Of a stretch of DNA of 64,000 nt, positions 1 through 8,448 are shown in pieces. Positions within the stretch are counted from its first letter, which is position 1; each line of letters opens with the position of its first letter. Origin of the DNA: CAZICM01 sp964537685 (lineage in GTDB: Bacteria; Myxococcota_A; Polyangia; Polyangiales; Polyangiaceae); the NCBI GenBank assembly GCA_964537685.1, contig CAZICM010000008.1, positions 124,001 through 188,000 on the forward strand. The letters run 5' to 3'. Position numbers and translations under genes: made by a program. The notes beneath the pieces are model-generated. The model saw only the letters and a list, made by a program, of their open reading frames with translations. It was not told where the DNA came from and did not search any database.

Positions 1-1
1 G

Positions 2-922
2 CCGGTGGTGGTGGCGGGGAATATCGGCGTTCCGGTCCTCGCAGCCTATGATGAGATTCTAGCCGCGAATTGGGTCGTTTTAGAGCTGTCCAGCTTTATG
101 CTCGAGGACCTCGCTTGTTTTCGGCCCAATCTTGGAGCGCTTTTAAATATTGGCGAAGACCACGTCGATCGCTATCCATCGCTTCGCGAATATGCCGAGG
201 CCAAATTCAATTTGGTCAAGCATTGCGGGACGGAAAATATCCTGGTTAAAAACGCCGACGATCCTATCCTCGCCAACTTCTCGCCCAAAAATGTCTCGAT
301 CCGGACTTTTTCAAAGAGCGACCCTTCAGCGGATAGCTTTTACCGCGACGGGATGCTGCATGTTCTGGGATGGACATTCCCCCGATCTGAATGTCTTTTG
401 GCAGGACAGCAGAATACCGGCAATATCCTTGTGGCTTGCACGCTTGCGAAGGAGGCGGGGGCGAGCCCAGAAGCCATGGCCGCCGTGTTGCGTTCCTTTC
501 GTGGCTTGCCTCACCGGATGGAGCATGTCGGGTGTTTTGGGGGAATCGACGTCTACAATGATTCCAAGGCGACCACCGTTCACGCGGTTGACGCGGCGCT
601 CCGTAACTTCCCGGCAAATGTGGTGCTTATTCTGGGCGGCCGGGATAAAGGTCTTGACTTTTCAGGGTTACGGGTTCATGCCCCGCGGCTTCGGCGTTTG
701 ATTGGCTATGGGGAGTGCGGAGAGAAACTGCTCGGCGTATTGGGTCTTGACAACGCGCTTTATGCCTATCCCTTTGAAGAGGCGGTGCGGCTTGGCGCGG
801 AATCGTGCCGGCCGGGCGATGTATTGCTCCTATCACCGGGCTGTGTGAGCTGGGATCAATACCCAAACTACGAAGTGCGGGGCGAAATTTTTAAGCGGGT
901 CGCGCGAGCATGCTTGGCATAA
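2..922 (+). CDS. murD: UDP-N-acetylmuramoylalanine--D-glutamate ligase, 5'-truncated
   Basis: C-terminal ~306 codons of MurD; the reading frame is open at the left window edge, so the N-terminal region is missing. MurD adds D-Glu to UDP-MurNAc-L-Ala in the cytoplasm using ATP. Visible family signatures are GNIGVPVL, ELSSFMLE, NIGEDHVDRY, the hinge GLPHRMEHV, NDSKAT (ligase C-domain), ILGGRDKGLDF and a C-terminal LLSPG..SWDQY..YEVRG block (LLSPA.AS.D.F..FE.RG in most MurDs). The radical SAM gene follows after 48 bp and murE after that, so the three genes look co-transcribed. The window start prevents judging the true start codon. Confidence 0.93.
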   Translation, partial: PVVVAGNIGVPVLAAYDEILAANWVVLELSSFMLEDLACFRPNLGALLNIGEDHVDRYPSLREYAEAKFNLVKHCGTENILVKNADDPILANFSPKNVSIRTFSKSDPSADSFYRDGMLHVLGWTFPRSECLLAGQQNTGNILVACTLAKEAGASPEAMAAVLRSFRGLPHRMEHVGCFGGIDVYNDSKATTVHAVDAALRNFPANVVLILGGRDKGLDFSGLRVHAPRLRRLIGYGECGEKLLGVLGLDNALYAYPFEEAVRLGAESCRPGDVLLLSPGCVSWDQYPNYEVRGEIFKRVARACLA

Positions 923-970
923 GCTGGGAACGCGGATAGAGTGCGCGCCGGGCACACGCAAGGGAAGGAC

Positions 971-2203
971 ATGCACAGAATGGACTCGATCGAAACCCAA
1001 AGCTTGGAAGCGCGGCCGGTACGCTTTGCGCCGCCGCCGGAGTTGGTATCGCGCACGGAAAGAACGCGCCCTTTAGATCCTGGCACGCCACTCAAGCGCA
1101 TTTCCTTGGAGCTTAGCCGTCAGTGCAATCTGCGTTGTGTCTACTGTTATACGAGCGCCACGGGCGCGCCCAGAACCGGCCTCACCGATCCTGAAATCCG
1201 CGCGATTATCGATGAAGCCGTGGCTTGCGGAGCCCGGGCCGTGTCGATTGTCGCGGGCGGCGAGTCGTTGCTGCGCCACTCGATTCTCGTCGATGATGAT
1301 TCGTGTATTGATTACGCCAACAAACAGGGTTGCTATACCTATCTCTACACCAATTGCACGCTGGTCGACGCTTCCGCGGCGGAGTGGCTGAAGACACGCG
1401 ATGTAAGTGTCATCGGCAAATTCAACAGTTTGAGAGACGATGTTCAAGATGCGCTCGCGGGCATTGCGGGCAGCGCGCGCCGCATTAAACGAGGCGTGGA
1501 TGCCCTGCTCAACGTGGGTCTCGCCGACGCGAAAGCCCCGAGATTTGCGCTTGAAACGGTGATCTGCCGTCAGAACTACGACGAAATGCCCGAGATGTGG
1601 CGCTGGATGCGCAGCCGCTCGATCATCCCTGAAGTGGAGCTGCCCACCATGCACGGCCGCGCGGCAGAAAACCAAGATTCGCTTTATTTTAACGAGGACG
1701 AGGCGTCGGAGAAGTACCGTGTGCTGTTTGAAGAGCTGCTCGCGATTGATAGAAGCGAATTTGGATACACCTGGGTTCCTCATCCGCCTTTTGCGGCGGG
1801 CTCCTGCCAGCTTTATTACTCGAATTGCTACATCAACGATCGGGGCGGTGTGCAGCCTTGCGCCGGGGTGACCCGTGAATATGGGCTATTGCGCGTGGGC
1901 TCGAATGGCGACGCGGGCCAGCCTCTTTCGGAGATCGTGACAAGCGCCGAATTTCTGAAGCTGCGCCGTATCAACGAACTGATCACGGGCGCCTGCCTGA
2001 CCTGCGATCAGCGCGAAACATGTTATGGGTGCCGCGCGGCCGCTTGGCATAAGACGGGCGATGTCTTTGCTGAAGATCCTATCTGTTGGCGCAAAGATCC
2101 CGTTGCTTCGCGTTTCAGGCTTCCTTTGGCGCCTATGGCGCCCACGTACAGCCCCTGCACATCCTCGTGCGGCACACACGCCCATGCAGGTGGAGCGTCC
2201 TAA
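971..2203 (+). CDS. Radical SAM/SPASM-like protein inside the murD-murE operon
   Basis: 410-residue radical SAM enzyme of unknown substrate. The cluster motif CNLRCVYC (C52, C56, C59 counted from the ATG at 971) follows an LELSRQ strand, and a GGES motif lies further on. The C-terminal half carries many cysteines (SNCYIND.GGVQPCAG, then CLTCDQRETCYGC and a last PICW), the pattern of SPASM or twitch domains that bind extra Fe-S clusters. I chose ATG 971 because AGGGAAGG lies just upstream; ATG 980 has better spacing from that site and GTG 941 keeps the frame open. It sits 48 bp after murD and 15 bp before murE. Position suggests peptidoglycan-precursor or peptide modification, but that is inference only; SPASM proteins commonly modify peptides or proteins. 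Confidence 0.85.
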   Translation: MHRMDSIETQSLEARPVRFAPPPELVSRTERTRPLDPGTPLKRISLELSRQCNLRCVYCYTSATGAPRTGLTDPEIRAIIDEAVACGARAVSIVAGGESLLRHSILVDDDSCIDYANKQGCYTYLYTNCTLVDASAAEWLKTRDVSVIGKFNSLRDDVQDALAGIAGSARRIKRGVDALLNVGLADAKAPRFALETVICRQNYDEMPEMWRWMRSRSIIPEVELPTMHGRAAENQDSLYFNEDEASEKYRVLFEELLAIDRSEFGYTWVPHPPFAAGSCQLYYSNCYINDRGGVQPCAGVTREYGLLRVGSNGDAGQPLSEIVTSAEFLKLRRINELITGACLTCDQRETCYGCRAAAWHKTGDVFAEDPICWRKDPVASRFRLPLAPMAPTYSPCTSSCGTHAHAGGAS

Positions 2204-2218
2204 GCCAAGACGGCCCGC

Positions 2219-3769
2219 GTGACCCAAATCTCATCCTTTCGTGCAAGCCTGGGCGTCCCTCTTTCGCGGATTGCCCAGGCCATAGATGCCCGGCTGATCG
2301 GGGACGGCTCGGTGCAGGCGCTGGGCATAAGGCAGGATTCGAGACATATTCTGCCGGGTGAAATCTTCGCGGCGCGGCGCGGTCAGTCCTTTGATGGTCT
2401 GCGCTTTATTCATCAAGCGGTGAAGCGGGGTGCCTGTGCGATCTTGAGCGAGGCCGATTCAACGCTGCCCGCGTCCCCGGTGCCTATGTTGATTACCAAC
2501 GATATGCGCCCAGCGCTGGCCCGGGCGGCGGACTTGATTTACGGCGAGCCGACCCGGGATCTGGATGTCATCGCCATTACGGGGACCAATGGCAAGACCA
2601 CCACCTGCTCGCTCATGCGCTCGGTCCTCTCCAACGCTGCTTTTCGTCCGGGGATGATGGGCACGCTTGGCGTTTTCTTCGATCAGCTCGCTTTTGATCC
2701 CGGCCTGAACACGCCCGAAGCCGATGAGCTTACGCGAATCGCCGCATGGATGCGCACTTCGGGGGCGACGCATTTGATTTTGGAGCTGACTTCCCATGGA
2801 ATCGCGGAAAAACGGGCGGACGGCGTTCGCTTTCAGGTGGCTGCATTCACCAATTTAACCCACGATCATTTGGACCTTCACGGCACCATGGCCGCTTATG
2901 GAGAGGCGAAGGCTCGTTTATTTCTTGATTTAGACCCTCAAAGCTGCGCGCTGATGGTGGACGATGCCTTTGGGGCGGCGCTGGCCGAGCGTCTACGGAC
3001 TCCGCTTCTCCGGGTGTCTCGGCGGCCTGGGGACAGGGCCGATATATGCCCCATCGCTCCTGTTATCGTCGATCGGCAGGGCATTCGCTGCACCGTTTCA
3101 ACGCCATCGGGACCGGTCGAACTTGCATCGCCGCTGATTGGGGAGCATAATCTCGCTAATCTTTTGCTGGCGCTTGGGATATCGGCCTGTCTGGGCCTTG
3201 ATGTTACAGATACGGCCCGCGCGCTAAGCCAAGCGCCGCCGGCTCCTGGCCGCTTGGATCGATGTGATGGCCCAGAGGACGATATTGTTGTCGTGGTAGA
3301 CTACGCGCATTCGCCGGATGCCTTGGAGAAGGCGCTGGAAGCCATGCGGCTGCTCGGGGAAGGCCGAGTGACCTGCGTATTTGGGTGTGGGGGCGATCGA
3401 GACCGACAAAAGCGCGGACCCATGGGTGAAGTCGCGGGACGGATGGCGGATCGGGTGATTGTCACGAGCGACAATCCTCGGTCTGAGGCGCCGGAAGCGA
3501 TAGCGGGCGCGATTGTGGAAGGGCTTCAGGCTGGGCGGGCCAGTGTGGTGGTGGAACTTTCGCGGGGGCGGGCGATTGATTTAGCGGTGGCGACTTCATC
3601 ACCGGGGGATTTGGTGTTAATCGCGGGCAAGGGGCATGAGACGGTGCAGGTAATTGGGAAGCAGGCGTTTTATTTTGATGATAGGGAATGGGCGCGGGAG
3701 GCACTGGGGAGGCGAGCTTCATCCATATTCCTAAAACCCTCACATGCGCGGCGCAATCCAATCATATAG
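2219..3769 (+). CDS. murE: UDP-N-acetylmuramoyl-tripeptide synthetase, meso-DAP type
   Basis: MurE adds the third residue to UDP-MurNAc-L-Ala-D-Glu with ATP. Seen: ATP loop GTNGKTT (residues ~122-128), an ELTSHG..EKRADG block, NLTHDHLDLHG, the carbamylated-Lys region YGEAKARLF, DYAHSPDALEKAL, FGCGGDRDRQKRGPM, and DNPRSEAP near residue 418. In MurE enzymes DNPR marks specificity for meso-diaminopimelate rather than lysine, as expected for a Gram-negative cell. PGRLDRCDG replaces the usual PGRME. The start is GTG at 2219, 15 bp after the radical SAM stop. The last ~30 residues after DDREWAREAL are unusual and overlap, tail to tail, the opposite-strand gene by 100 bp. Confidence 0.93.
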   Translation: MTQISSFRASLGVPLSRIAQAIDARLIGDGSVQALGIRQDSRHILPGEIFAARRGQSFDGLRFIHQAVKRGACAILSEADSTLPASPVPMLITNDMRPALARAADLIYGEPTRDLDVIAITGTNGKTTTCSLMRSVLSNAAFRPGMMGTLGVFFDQLAFDPGLNTPEADELTRIAAWMRTSGATHLILELTSHGIAEKRADGVRFQVAAFTNLTHDHLDLHGTMAAYGEAKARLFLDLDPQSCALMVDDAFGAALAERLRTPLLRVSRRPGDRADICPIAPVIVDRQGIRCTVSTPSGPVELASPLIGEHNLANLLLALGISACLGLDVTDTARALSQAPPAPGRLDRCDGPEDDIVVVVDYAHSPDALEKALEAMRLLGEGRVTCVFGCGGDRDRQKRGPMGEVAGRMADRVIVTSDNPRSEAPEAIAGAIVEGLQAGRASVVVELSRGRAIDLAVATSSPGDLVLIAGKGHETVQVIGKQAFYFDDREWAREALGRRASSIFLKPSHARRNPII

Positions 3770-4443
3770 GGCAATGAACGCAAGTTAAACAAAATATGCC
3801 TCCAAAGCCGCCTGATATATCCCACAGGCACGGGCGATGGCACGGGAGGCGCCGTTTTAGCCAAATCGATATAATATAGCGTCGATGCCCCCAATCCCTC
3901 CAGATCCTCTTCGATTTCTTGCGCCATCTGACGCAGTTCCGGCTTCGCTCCTTCAAATACCGGACCCGTCATCAATGCATACTCCGGAATCGGCACCGAA
4001 TTCTTTAGCAAACGATGCAGCACAATCACCGGCACGCCCGCCAGCTCGCTATGCCCTTTGACGCGATGATAGGCAATTTCACCAACATTCACGACAAACT
4101 TTATTTTCAGCGCGCCAATTTGGGTGCAACCATCACAAGTGCATATCCGGTCGATATTCATTCGATCTCGCTGCGCACTAAAGGCCGTGCGAATCGTATG
4201 AACTGCATCCAATACATGCGCAAGCTCCCCCGGTACTGGAGCATCCTTTAAAGGCGCATGAAAAAAGGCCGCATCGCCTTCGAGCTTGGCCAGCTTAAAC
4301 GATGGTCCAGCCCCATCGATAACAGCTTCGAGCAGCCGCGAGATGATGTCGTGGGCATGAGCGAGATTGATGCTGTGAACTCGCATAAAGCGGGTGTAGC
4401 CGCCAATATCCGCAATGAGAAGGATCGCCCGTTTGATGGCCAT
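3670..4443 (-). CDS. DUF2652-like protein (nucleotide-cyclase-like fold)
   Basis: 257-residue protein from the ATG at 4443 (MAIKRAILL). The opening IADIGGYTRFM and the later LAKLEGDAAFFHAP resemble the DUF2652 family, whose members look like degenerate class III adenylate/guanylate cyclase domains; I recall that family as common in Bacteroidetes and myxobacteria. A CTCDGCTQIGALKIKFVVNVGE stretch (partly quoted: CTCDGCTQIGALKIK) supplies a Cys pair in the middle. No SD site is evident. Its 3' end overlaps the murE 3' end by 100 bp in convergent orientation. Function is unknown; a nucleotide-binding or signalling role is inference from the fold resemblance. Confidence 0.7.
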   Translation of the reverse strand: MAIKRAILLIADIGGYTRFMRVHSINLAHAHDIISRLLEAVIDGAGPSFKLAKLEGDAAFFHAPLKDAPVPGELAHVLDAVHTIRTAFSAQRDRMNIDRICTCDGCTQIGALKIKFVVNVGEIAYHRVKGHSELAGVPVIVLHRLLKNSVPIPEYALMTGPVFEGAKPELRQMAQEIEEDLEGLGASTLYYIDLAKTAPPVPSPVPVGYIRRLWRHILFNLRSLPYMIGLRRACEGFRNMDEARLPSASRAHSLSSK

Positions 4444-4505
4444 GCGCGCGATGCTACACGAATTGTGACGCTCTTCAAAGAAAAGTGTTTCGTTTACGTT
4501 TAACG

Positions 4506-5090
4506 TTATTTCCCCCAAAGCGCGCCATGGCTTGGCTCCCCCGGACCGCCGGATAACTCCCGCAGGACCTCGGCATAACAGGTGTGGCACACTCCATGGG
4601 TGAGCTGTGGAAGGATGTCCCGTTGGAACAGGCCCAGCCGCGCGACCGCTTTTTCGACCTCGACCCAATCCGTCTCCGCAATCTGGACCCGCTTGCACCA
4701 GCTACAGATGGTCAGCAGCGGCTGCCCGCGATCGCTCCCCGGCGCAAGAAACGACACCACATCACGGGATTCCGTGCGTATCAGCGTGGCGATAAACTCC
4801 ACCGTGCCATCCGGCAGCGCTGTCATCGTCATCTCCATAAAGCGGCGCAAATCTGGAGCATCACAGCGAAAAGGAATTACGACGGTACTATGTGTGCGGC
4901 GTATGCGTCCCAGGAGGAGCGTATACAGATGGCGCACTTCCACCCCACTGATGAATCGCCACAGAGGTTGCCCGAGCACTTGGATAGGCCCGAGCTCAGG
5001 CGCGCCGTTTGCTGCGGCGAAATCCACCCAGGACTCGTTGACCTCAAGGATGATGTCGTCCGGGCTTATCCGGTATCGCACGGTATTCAT
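4506..5090 (-). CDS. PAS-like domain protein with two CxxC pairs
   Basis: 194 residues from ATG 5090 (MNTVRYR); a GTG at 5111 keeps the frame open. The N-terminal half (ISPDDIILEVNESWVDFAAANG ... partly quoted as EVNESWVDFA) reads like a PAS sensory domain with strand-helix spacing. The C-terminal third has CSWCKR followed ~43 residues later by CHTCY, inside the conserved-looking PQLTHGVCHTCYAE. This suggests a small zinc site or a redox centre. I recognise the C-terminal LTHG.C.TCY signature from uncharacterised bacterial proteins but cannot assign a function. It ends 62 bp upstream of the DUF2652-like start on the same strand, so the two may share a transcript. Confidence 0.65.
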   Translation of the reverse strand: MNTVRYRISPDDIILEVNESWVDFAAANGAPELGPIQVLGQPLWRFISGVEVRHLYTLLLGRIRRTHSTVVIPFRCDAPDLRRFMEMTMTALPDGTVEFIATLIRTESRDVVSFLAPGSDRGQPLLTICSWCKRVQIAETDWVEVEKAVARLGLFQRDILPQLTHGVCHTCYAEVLRELSGGPGEPSHGALWGK

Positions 5091-5252
5091 AGGCTCTTGT
5101 TTGCATTTCACAGATCCGCCGCTGTGTCAATACACATTTCGCAAAACGTACTCAAAAAAAATCCTCACCCCCGCCGCATCATCCCCAAGATCCATTCAAG
5201 GCAATTGCACGCGTAATCATGCATGCACTGCAACTTGCGACACGGGTATGAT

Positions 5253-5280
5253 TTGTATTTGTTCGGAAAACAAGTATAAT
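5253..5280 (+). promoter_or_regulatory. Candidate sigma70-type promoter for the lipoprotein cluster
   Basis: TTGTAT (5253-5258), 16 bp, then a perfect TATAAT (5275-5280). It lies in the 313-bp gene-free stretch 5091-5403 between a minus-strand gene and the first plus-strand lipoprotein, giving a leader of about 115 nt. Nothing else was recognised in that stretch. Confidence 0.5.
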
Positions 5281-5403
5281 TCTCTTTGGCCCACCTGTTG
5301 CTCAAGACCTCTGCATGCCTGAATCAACACCAGGCATAAGAGAGTATCCGATTTCGTCTCTTGGATGGGACGCCCTGTAAACAGATACGCGAAGGAGAAC
5401 ATC

Positions 5404-6102
5404 ATGACTGCAATGGGTATTGGCCGTATTATCACTCCGGAGGAAAGCCTCGTTCTTCCCTATTCACGACAAGAGCGACGTGTGCGCATGGCCAGCCGCC
5501 GCTTATTCCTTCAAGGAGGGGGCATCGTATTGGCTGGGGGGCTCATTGGCTGCGGGAATAATAGCGGATACGGTGGCTACAGCGGTGGGGATGGCACCAC
5601 GAATGAACCTGGCATCGATTGGAGCTATCTCTTAACAACGGTTGGCGTCGCGGTGGCCGATATCGCCGGCGTCTACTTTATGGGTGTTCCATTAGGAACC
5701 CTTGTTTCGGGTGTTGTTCGAGCCGTTGATGCAGGAGACTCCGCCGATCCCCGGCCAAACACAGTGACCATCACGCATAAAGGGGATCCCCAAACGCAAG
5801 GCCAGGGCACGGTGCAATACGATATGCCCCGGGGGTCTGATGTCCAGGGTGTTTCGGCGCTTGATACACAAGGGCTGGCCTGGGTGCATAAGCAAAATCC
5901 TCATGGTGACGCTATCGAGCATGTTTCACTCGTCTCATCCAACGGAGACGAGATATTCCCCCAAAATACGGGCCTGACGGGTTTCATCCCCGATTTGTGG
6001 CGCCCGGGAGCAGATCTGTACATCGCAGGCGTACCCATGATGAACTACAAATCCATTCGCTTCCAAACAACGTCCGGCCAGAAGGGCGAGATTAATCTCT
6101 GA
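5404..6102 (+). CDS. Tat-type lipoprotein, paralogue of the 7023-7649 product
   Basis: 232 residues from ATG 5404, with GAAGGAGA 5-12 bp upstream. The leader holds the twin-arginine motif SRRLFLQ (residues 31-37), a GGGIVLAGGLIGC hydrophobic stretch and a lipobox LIGC with Cys50, so it should be exported folded and lipidated. A Gly/Ser-rich linker follows. The mature domain aligns by eye along its whole length with the second gene downstream: GVPL, NTVTITH, YDMPR, WV, TGF and an 'LYIAGVPMMNYKSIRFQ' block recur in the same order. No known family was recognised. It opens a three-gene run of lipoproteins. Confidence 0.8.
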   Translation: MTAMGIGRIITPEESLVLPYSRQERRVRMASRRLFLQGGGIVLAGGLIGCGNNSGYGGYSGGDGTTNEPGIDWSYLLTTVGVAVADIAGVYFMGVPLGTLVSGVVRAVDAGDSADPRPNTVTITHKGDPQTQGQGTVQYDMPRGSDVQGVSALDTQGLAWVHKQNPHGDAIEHVSLVSSNGDEIFPQNTGLTGFIPDLWRPGADLYIAGVPMMNYKSIRFQTTSGQKGEINL

Positions 6103-6132
6103 TCCAGAAGAAATCGTCATAAGCCACGGTTT

Positions 6133-6189
6133 GGCTCCAGGATCAAAAAACCTGGCGTTGATGCCTATGCGTTTTAAGATCCTGGAGCC
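6133..6189. repeat. Perfect 12-bp inverted repeat (large hairpin) between two lipoprotein genes
   Basis: GGCTCCAGGATC at 6133-6144 pairs with GATCCTGGAGCC at 6178-6189. After a 2x2 mismatch, AAAAC (6147-6151) also pairs with GTTTT (6171-6175), extending the stem. There is no T-run after the right arm, so it is not a classical terminator. It lies 31 bp upstream of the next start codon and could be a processing site, an attenuator or a protein-binding element. Confidence 0.7.
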
Positions 6190-6220
6190 CTTCCAGTGCG
6201 CAAAGACGAGGGAGAGGACA

Positions 6221-6994
6221 ATGTTAACAAAGCGTGATGGTATTGCAGCGATGGTTGGAATCTGTATGGTTTGGCTGGCTGCGTGCGGTGATCGCGGTTA
6301 TTCGCGTAATTCCCCGGAAACCGACGAACCACCGGGCAACAGTTCGGGAACTTATCCGCCGCCACCCACATGTACCCCGGGTACCAACCTTTATTGTTAC
6401 GAATGCGGCATTGGAAACGAGGGCAAGAAACATTGCCTACCCGATGGCAGTGGATATGGTCCCTGTACATGTCCAAACCACTGCGATTTAGAGTACAATT
6501 CATGCGATTCTTGTCAGAGCTGCGCGATCAACGACACATGCGCAGAGCTGGGCGTCCGGTGTTTTCAAAACGCGGCCTGCGAGGCCATTTTTGAATGCAC
6601 GGACACAGGGGCATCCTTGTGGGACTGTGCCAAGATGTTTCCCTCAGGCGCGGATGACTATGTTGCATTGGGAAAGTGCCTTTTCTGCGATGCATGTCCT
6701 TCCAACTGCCAGGATACCGGATGGTGCAGCACGGACTGTGCTACGACATGCGCGCTGAAATATCCTTATGGTGTCAGCGATGGCATCGTGACATCGGGCT
6801 GTTTGGCATGCGATGCATGCTCCGCGAACTGTTCAAGTATCTGTGAAAATACAGGGGCGGGGGCGTGCGGCGGTGCAAATTGTACCGAGTGCATGATTAG
6901 CGATTGCGCAGCCGCCATGTGTTCCCAGCAGATCGCTTCCTGTGATGCGAACTGCCAATCGTTCACCAATTGTATCGTGAATACATGCAATTAA
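6221..6994 (+). CDS. Cysteine-rich lipoprotein
   Basis: 257 residues from ATG 6221, with GGGAGAGGA just upstream (6210-6218). A short basic N-terminus, MVGICMVWLAAC and lipobox LAAC (Cys22) mark a lipoprotein. A Pro/Ser linker precedes a mature domain with very frequent cysteines arranged as CxxC and CxxxC units (CDSCQSC, CLFCDACPSNC, CLACDACSANC, CTECMISDC). Two of these blocks are internal repeats. Such Cys-rich exported proteins are common in myxobacteria; the cysteines are probably disulfide-bonded in the envelope. It lies between two genes of one unrecognised family, which suggests a common locus function. No enzyme motif was seen. Confidence 0.8.
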   Translation: MLTKRDGIAAMVGICMVWLAACGDRGYSRNSPETDEPPGNSSGTYPPPPTCTPGTNLYCYECGIGNEGKKHCLPDGSGYGPCTCPNHCDLEYNSCDSCQSCAINDTCAELGVRCFQNAACEAIFECTDTGASLWDCAKMFPSGADDYVALGKCLFCDACPSNCQDTGWCSTDCATTCALKYPYGVSDGIVTSGCLACDACSANCSSICENTGAGACGGANCTECMISDCAAAMCSQQIASCDANCQSFTNCIVNTCN

Positions 6995-7022
6995 CAGCCG
7001 CTACGGCGAAATGAGGGCAACC

Positions 7023-7649
7023 ATGATCTCCAAAGGAACTTCAACGGGCATCATGACCAGTGCTATCTTGCGACGGTGGTATGTTATTACATTCATTGGA
7101 ATGCTCGGCTGTGGAATGGAGGTAGCGAAGGGCACGCCTGCATGTACTGAAACGACGCAAAGCTACGAGCTTTACGTATCCATCTCGACAGCCTCGGAAA
7201 TTACGGGCCTCAGCATTTTTGGTGTGCCTTTGGTCATTCCTCCTGGTACCGTGCGCATATTTGGTGAAGGTGATTTTCCTTCGCCATTGCCGCAAACCTT
7301 ATCGATTCGTCATCTTGCGAGCCCGACGATGGAAGGAGCCGGTGTAATCACCTATGATCTACCAAGAGACCCCGAATCGCAGAGAGATATATTGTCCATT
7401 GGGGGCAACGGATGGAGCTGGGTTTATTTCAACAATTCGACAGATCTGATCCTGGATCGCATTGTTCTTGAAACCAAATCAGGCGAAGAGGTGAAGCCTT
7501 TTGGTGATGGCCAAACCGGGGTTTTGGCCTTTCCGGTGGAGCCGGGTTCTGGGATGTACATTATGGGGTTGCCAGACGCACCCTATACGAAGGTAAAATT
7601 CCAGGCGGTTGATGGCATGGTGGGGGAATTTCGTCTTGACGCGCCATGA
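7023..7649 (+). CDS. Lipoprotein, paralogue of the 5404-6102 product
   Basis: 208 residues from ATG 7023, chosen because GAGGG lies 5 bp upstream; ATG 7011 adds four residues. The leader ends in ITFIGMLGC (Cys30), a lipoprotein signal without the twin-arginine motif of its homologue. The mature domain repeats the same landmarks as the first gene of the cluster (GVPL, a GD..SPLPQTLSIRH block, YDLPRD, WVYFNN, TGV, MYIMGLPDAPYTKVKFQ). Identity looks low but is continuous, indicating ancient duplication. No known domain was recognised. Confidence 0.78.
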   Translation: MISKGTSTGIMTSAILRRWYVITFIGMLGCGMEVAKGTPACTETTQSYELYVSISTASEITGLSIFGVPLVIPPGTVRIFGEGDFPSPLPQTLSIRHLASPTMEGAGVITYDLPRDPESQRDILSIGGNGWSWVYFNNSTDLILDRIVLETKSGEEVKPFGDGQTGVLAFPVEPGSGMYIMGLPDAPYTKVKFQAVDGMVGEFRLDAP

Positions 7650-7723
7650 TGCATCACGATTGGTTCCGCCACCCCGCGCGGACGAATGCTGGAGGCCGGA
7701 CTAGAATCCAGGGCGGTAGCGTA

Positions 7724-8302
7724 TTACTGTTGGGCGCACTTTTTTGCGAGAAGAGCGGATAGGGCCGCACAAGCTCCATCATTTTTCCCACTCGCGGCCG
7801 ACTTCACCGAAGCCTTGTCCACATCATCGCCGCAAAATGCAGCGCTTGCGATGGCCTCCTCGCATTCGTCGACGCCACTCGCGGCGATGGCGTAGGCGCT
7901 CTTCGTTCGGACGAGCGCGTCTTGAGCACACTGAACAAGCTTCTGTTTCGAGGCTGTGCCGCCGGATGGGGACAAGCCTTCGATCCCGGCGAAAGTACGG
8001 GCAGCCTTTAACTCGGCGAGCACGGGCGCCAAGTCCTGAGCCGGCTCCTTGGCCAGGGAAGCACAGGCACCGGCCCACATGGCATTCACGCGCGTGATGA
8101 CATGAGCCCGGCGGCGATCGAGACCGGGCGGCGATTCGGCCGTCCACACGTCGCGCCAGTGTTCGGAGAGCCCAGGGCAAGCTGGGGCAGAAGCGGAAGC
8201 TGCCGATGAAGACGCCGCGGAATTCCCGCTGGAAGCAGGAGTGTCGCATCCCCAGGATAGGATTGCAAGCGGCAGGAGGACGAAGCGGGTAGGAATGAGC
8301 AT
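7724..8302 (-). CDS. Small exported lipoprotein, unknown function
   Basis: 192 residues from ATG 8302. MLIPTRFVLLPLAILSWGC gives a lipobox with Cys19, followed by an Ala/Ser-rich linker (~residues 20-40). The mature part is helical-looking and has scattered cysteines (ACPG, GAC, VQC, DEC, FC, GAC, KKC), eight in all, which could form disulfides. No family was recognised. It runs opposite to both neighbours, so it is its own transcription unit. The longer upstream reading frame (to 8863) is antisense to the chitinase and is not believed. Confidence 0.7.
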   Translation of the reverse strand: MLIPTRFVLLPLAILSWGCDTPASSGNSAASSSAASASAPACPGLSEHWRDVWTAESPPGLDRRRAHVITRVNAMWAGACASLAKEPAQDLAPVLAELKAARTFAGIEGLSPSGGTASKQKLVQCAQDALVRTKSAYAIAASGVDECEEAIASAAFCGDDVDKASVKSAASGKNDGACAALSALLAKKCAQQ

Positions 8303-8448
8303 GGCGAATAGAAACGCTGGATCGGGCTGGATGTCAAGGTATTTAAAAATACCCCTCCCCAACCTAGCCAGATCAACACCGATCACCTTTTTCGCTTGCA
8401 TCCCGCGCACAACTGTTGAATGGAACCCGCCGCGAAAGGATGGTTTGA

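Noticed and set aside
4582..5322. Long plus-strand ORFs (246 and 210 residues) opposite the PAS-like gene
   Set aside because: Antisense shadows of the minus-strand gene; no family features, Arg/Ser-rich composition.
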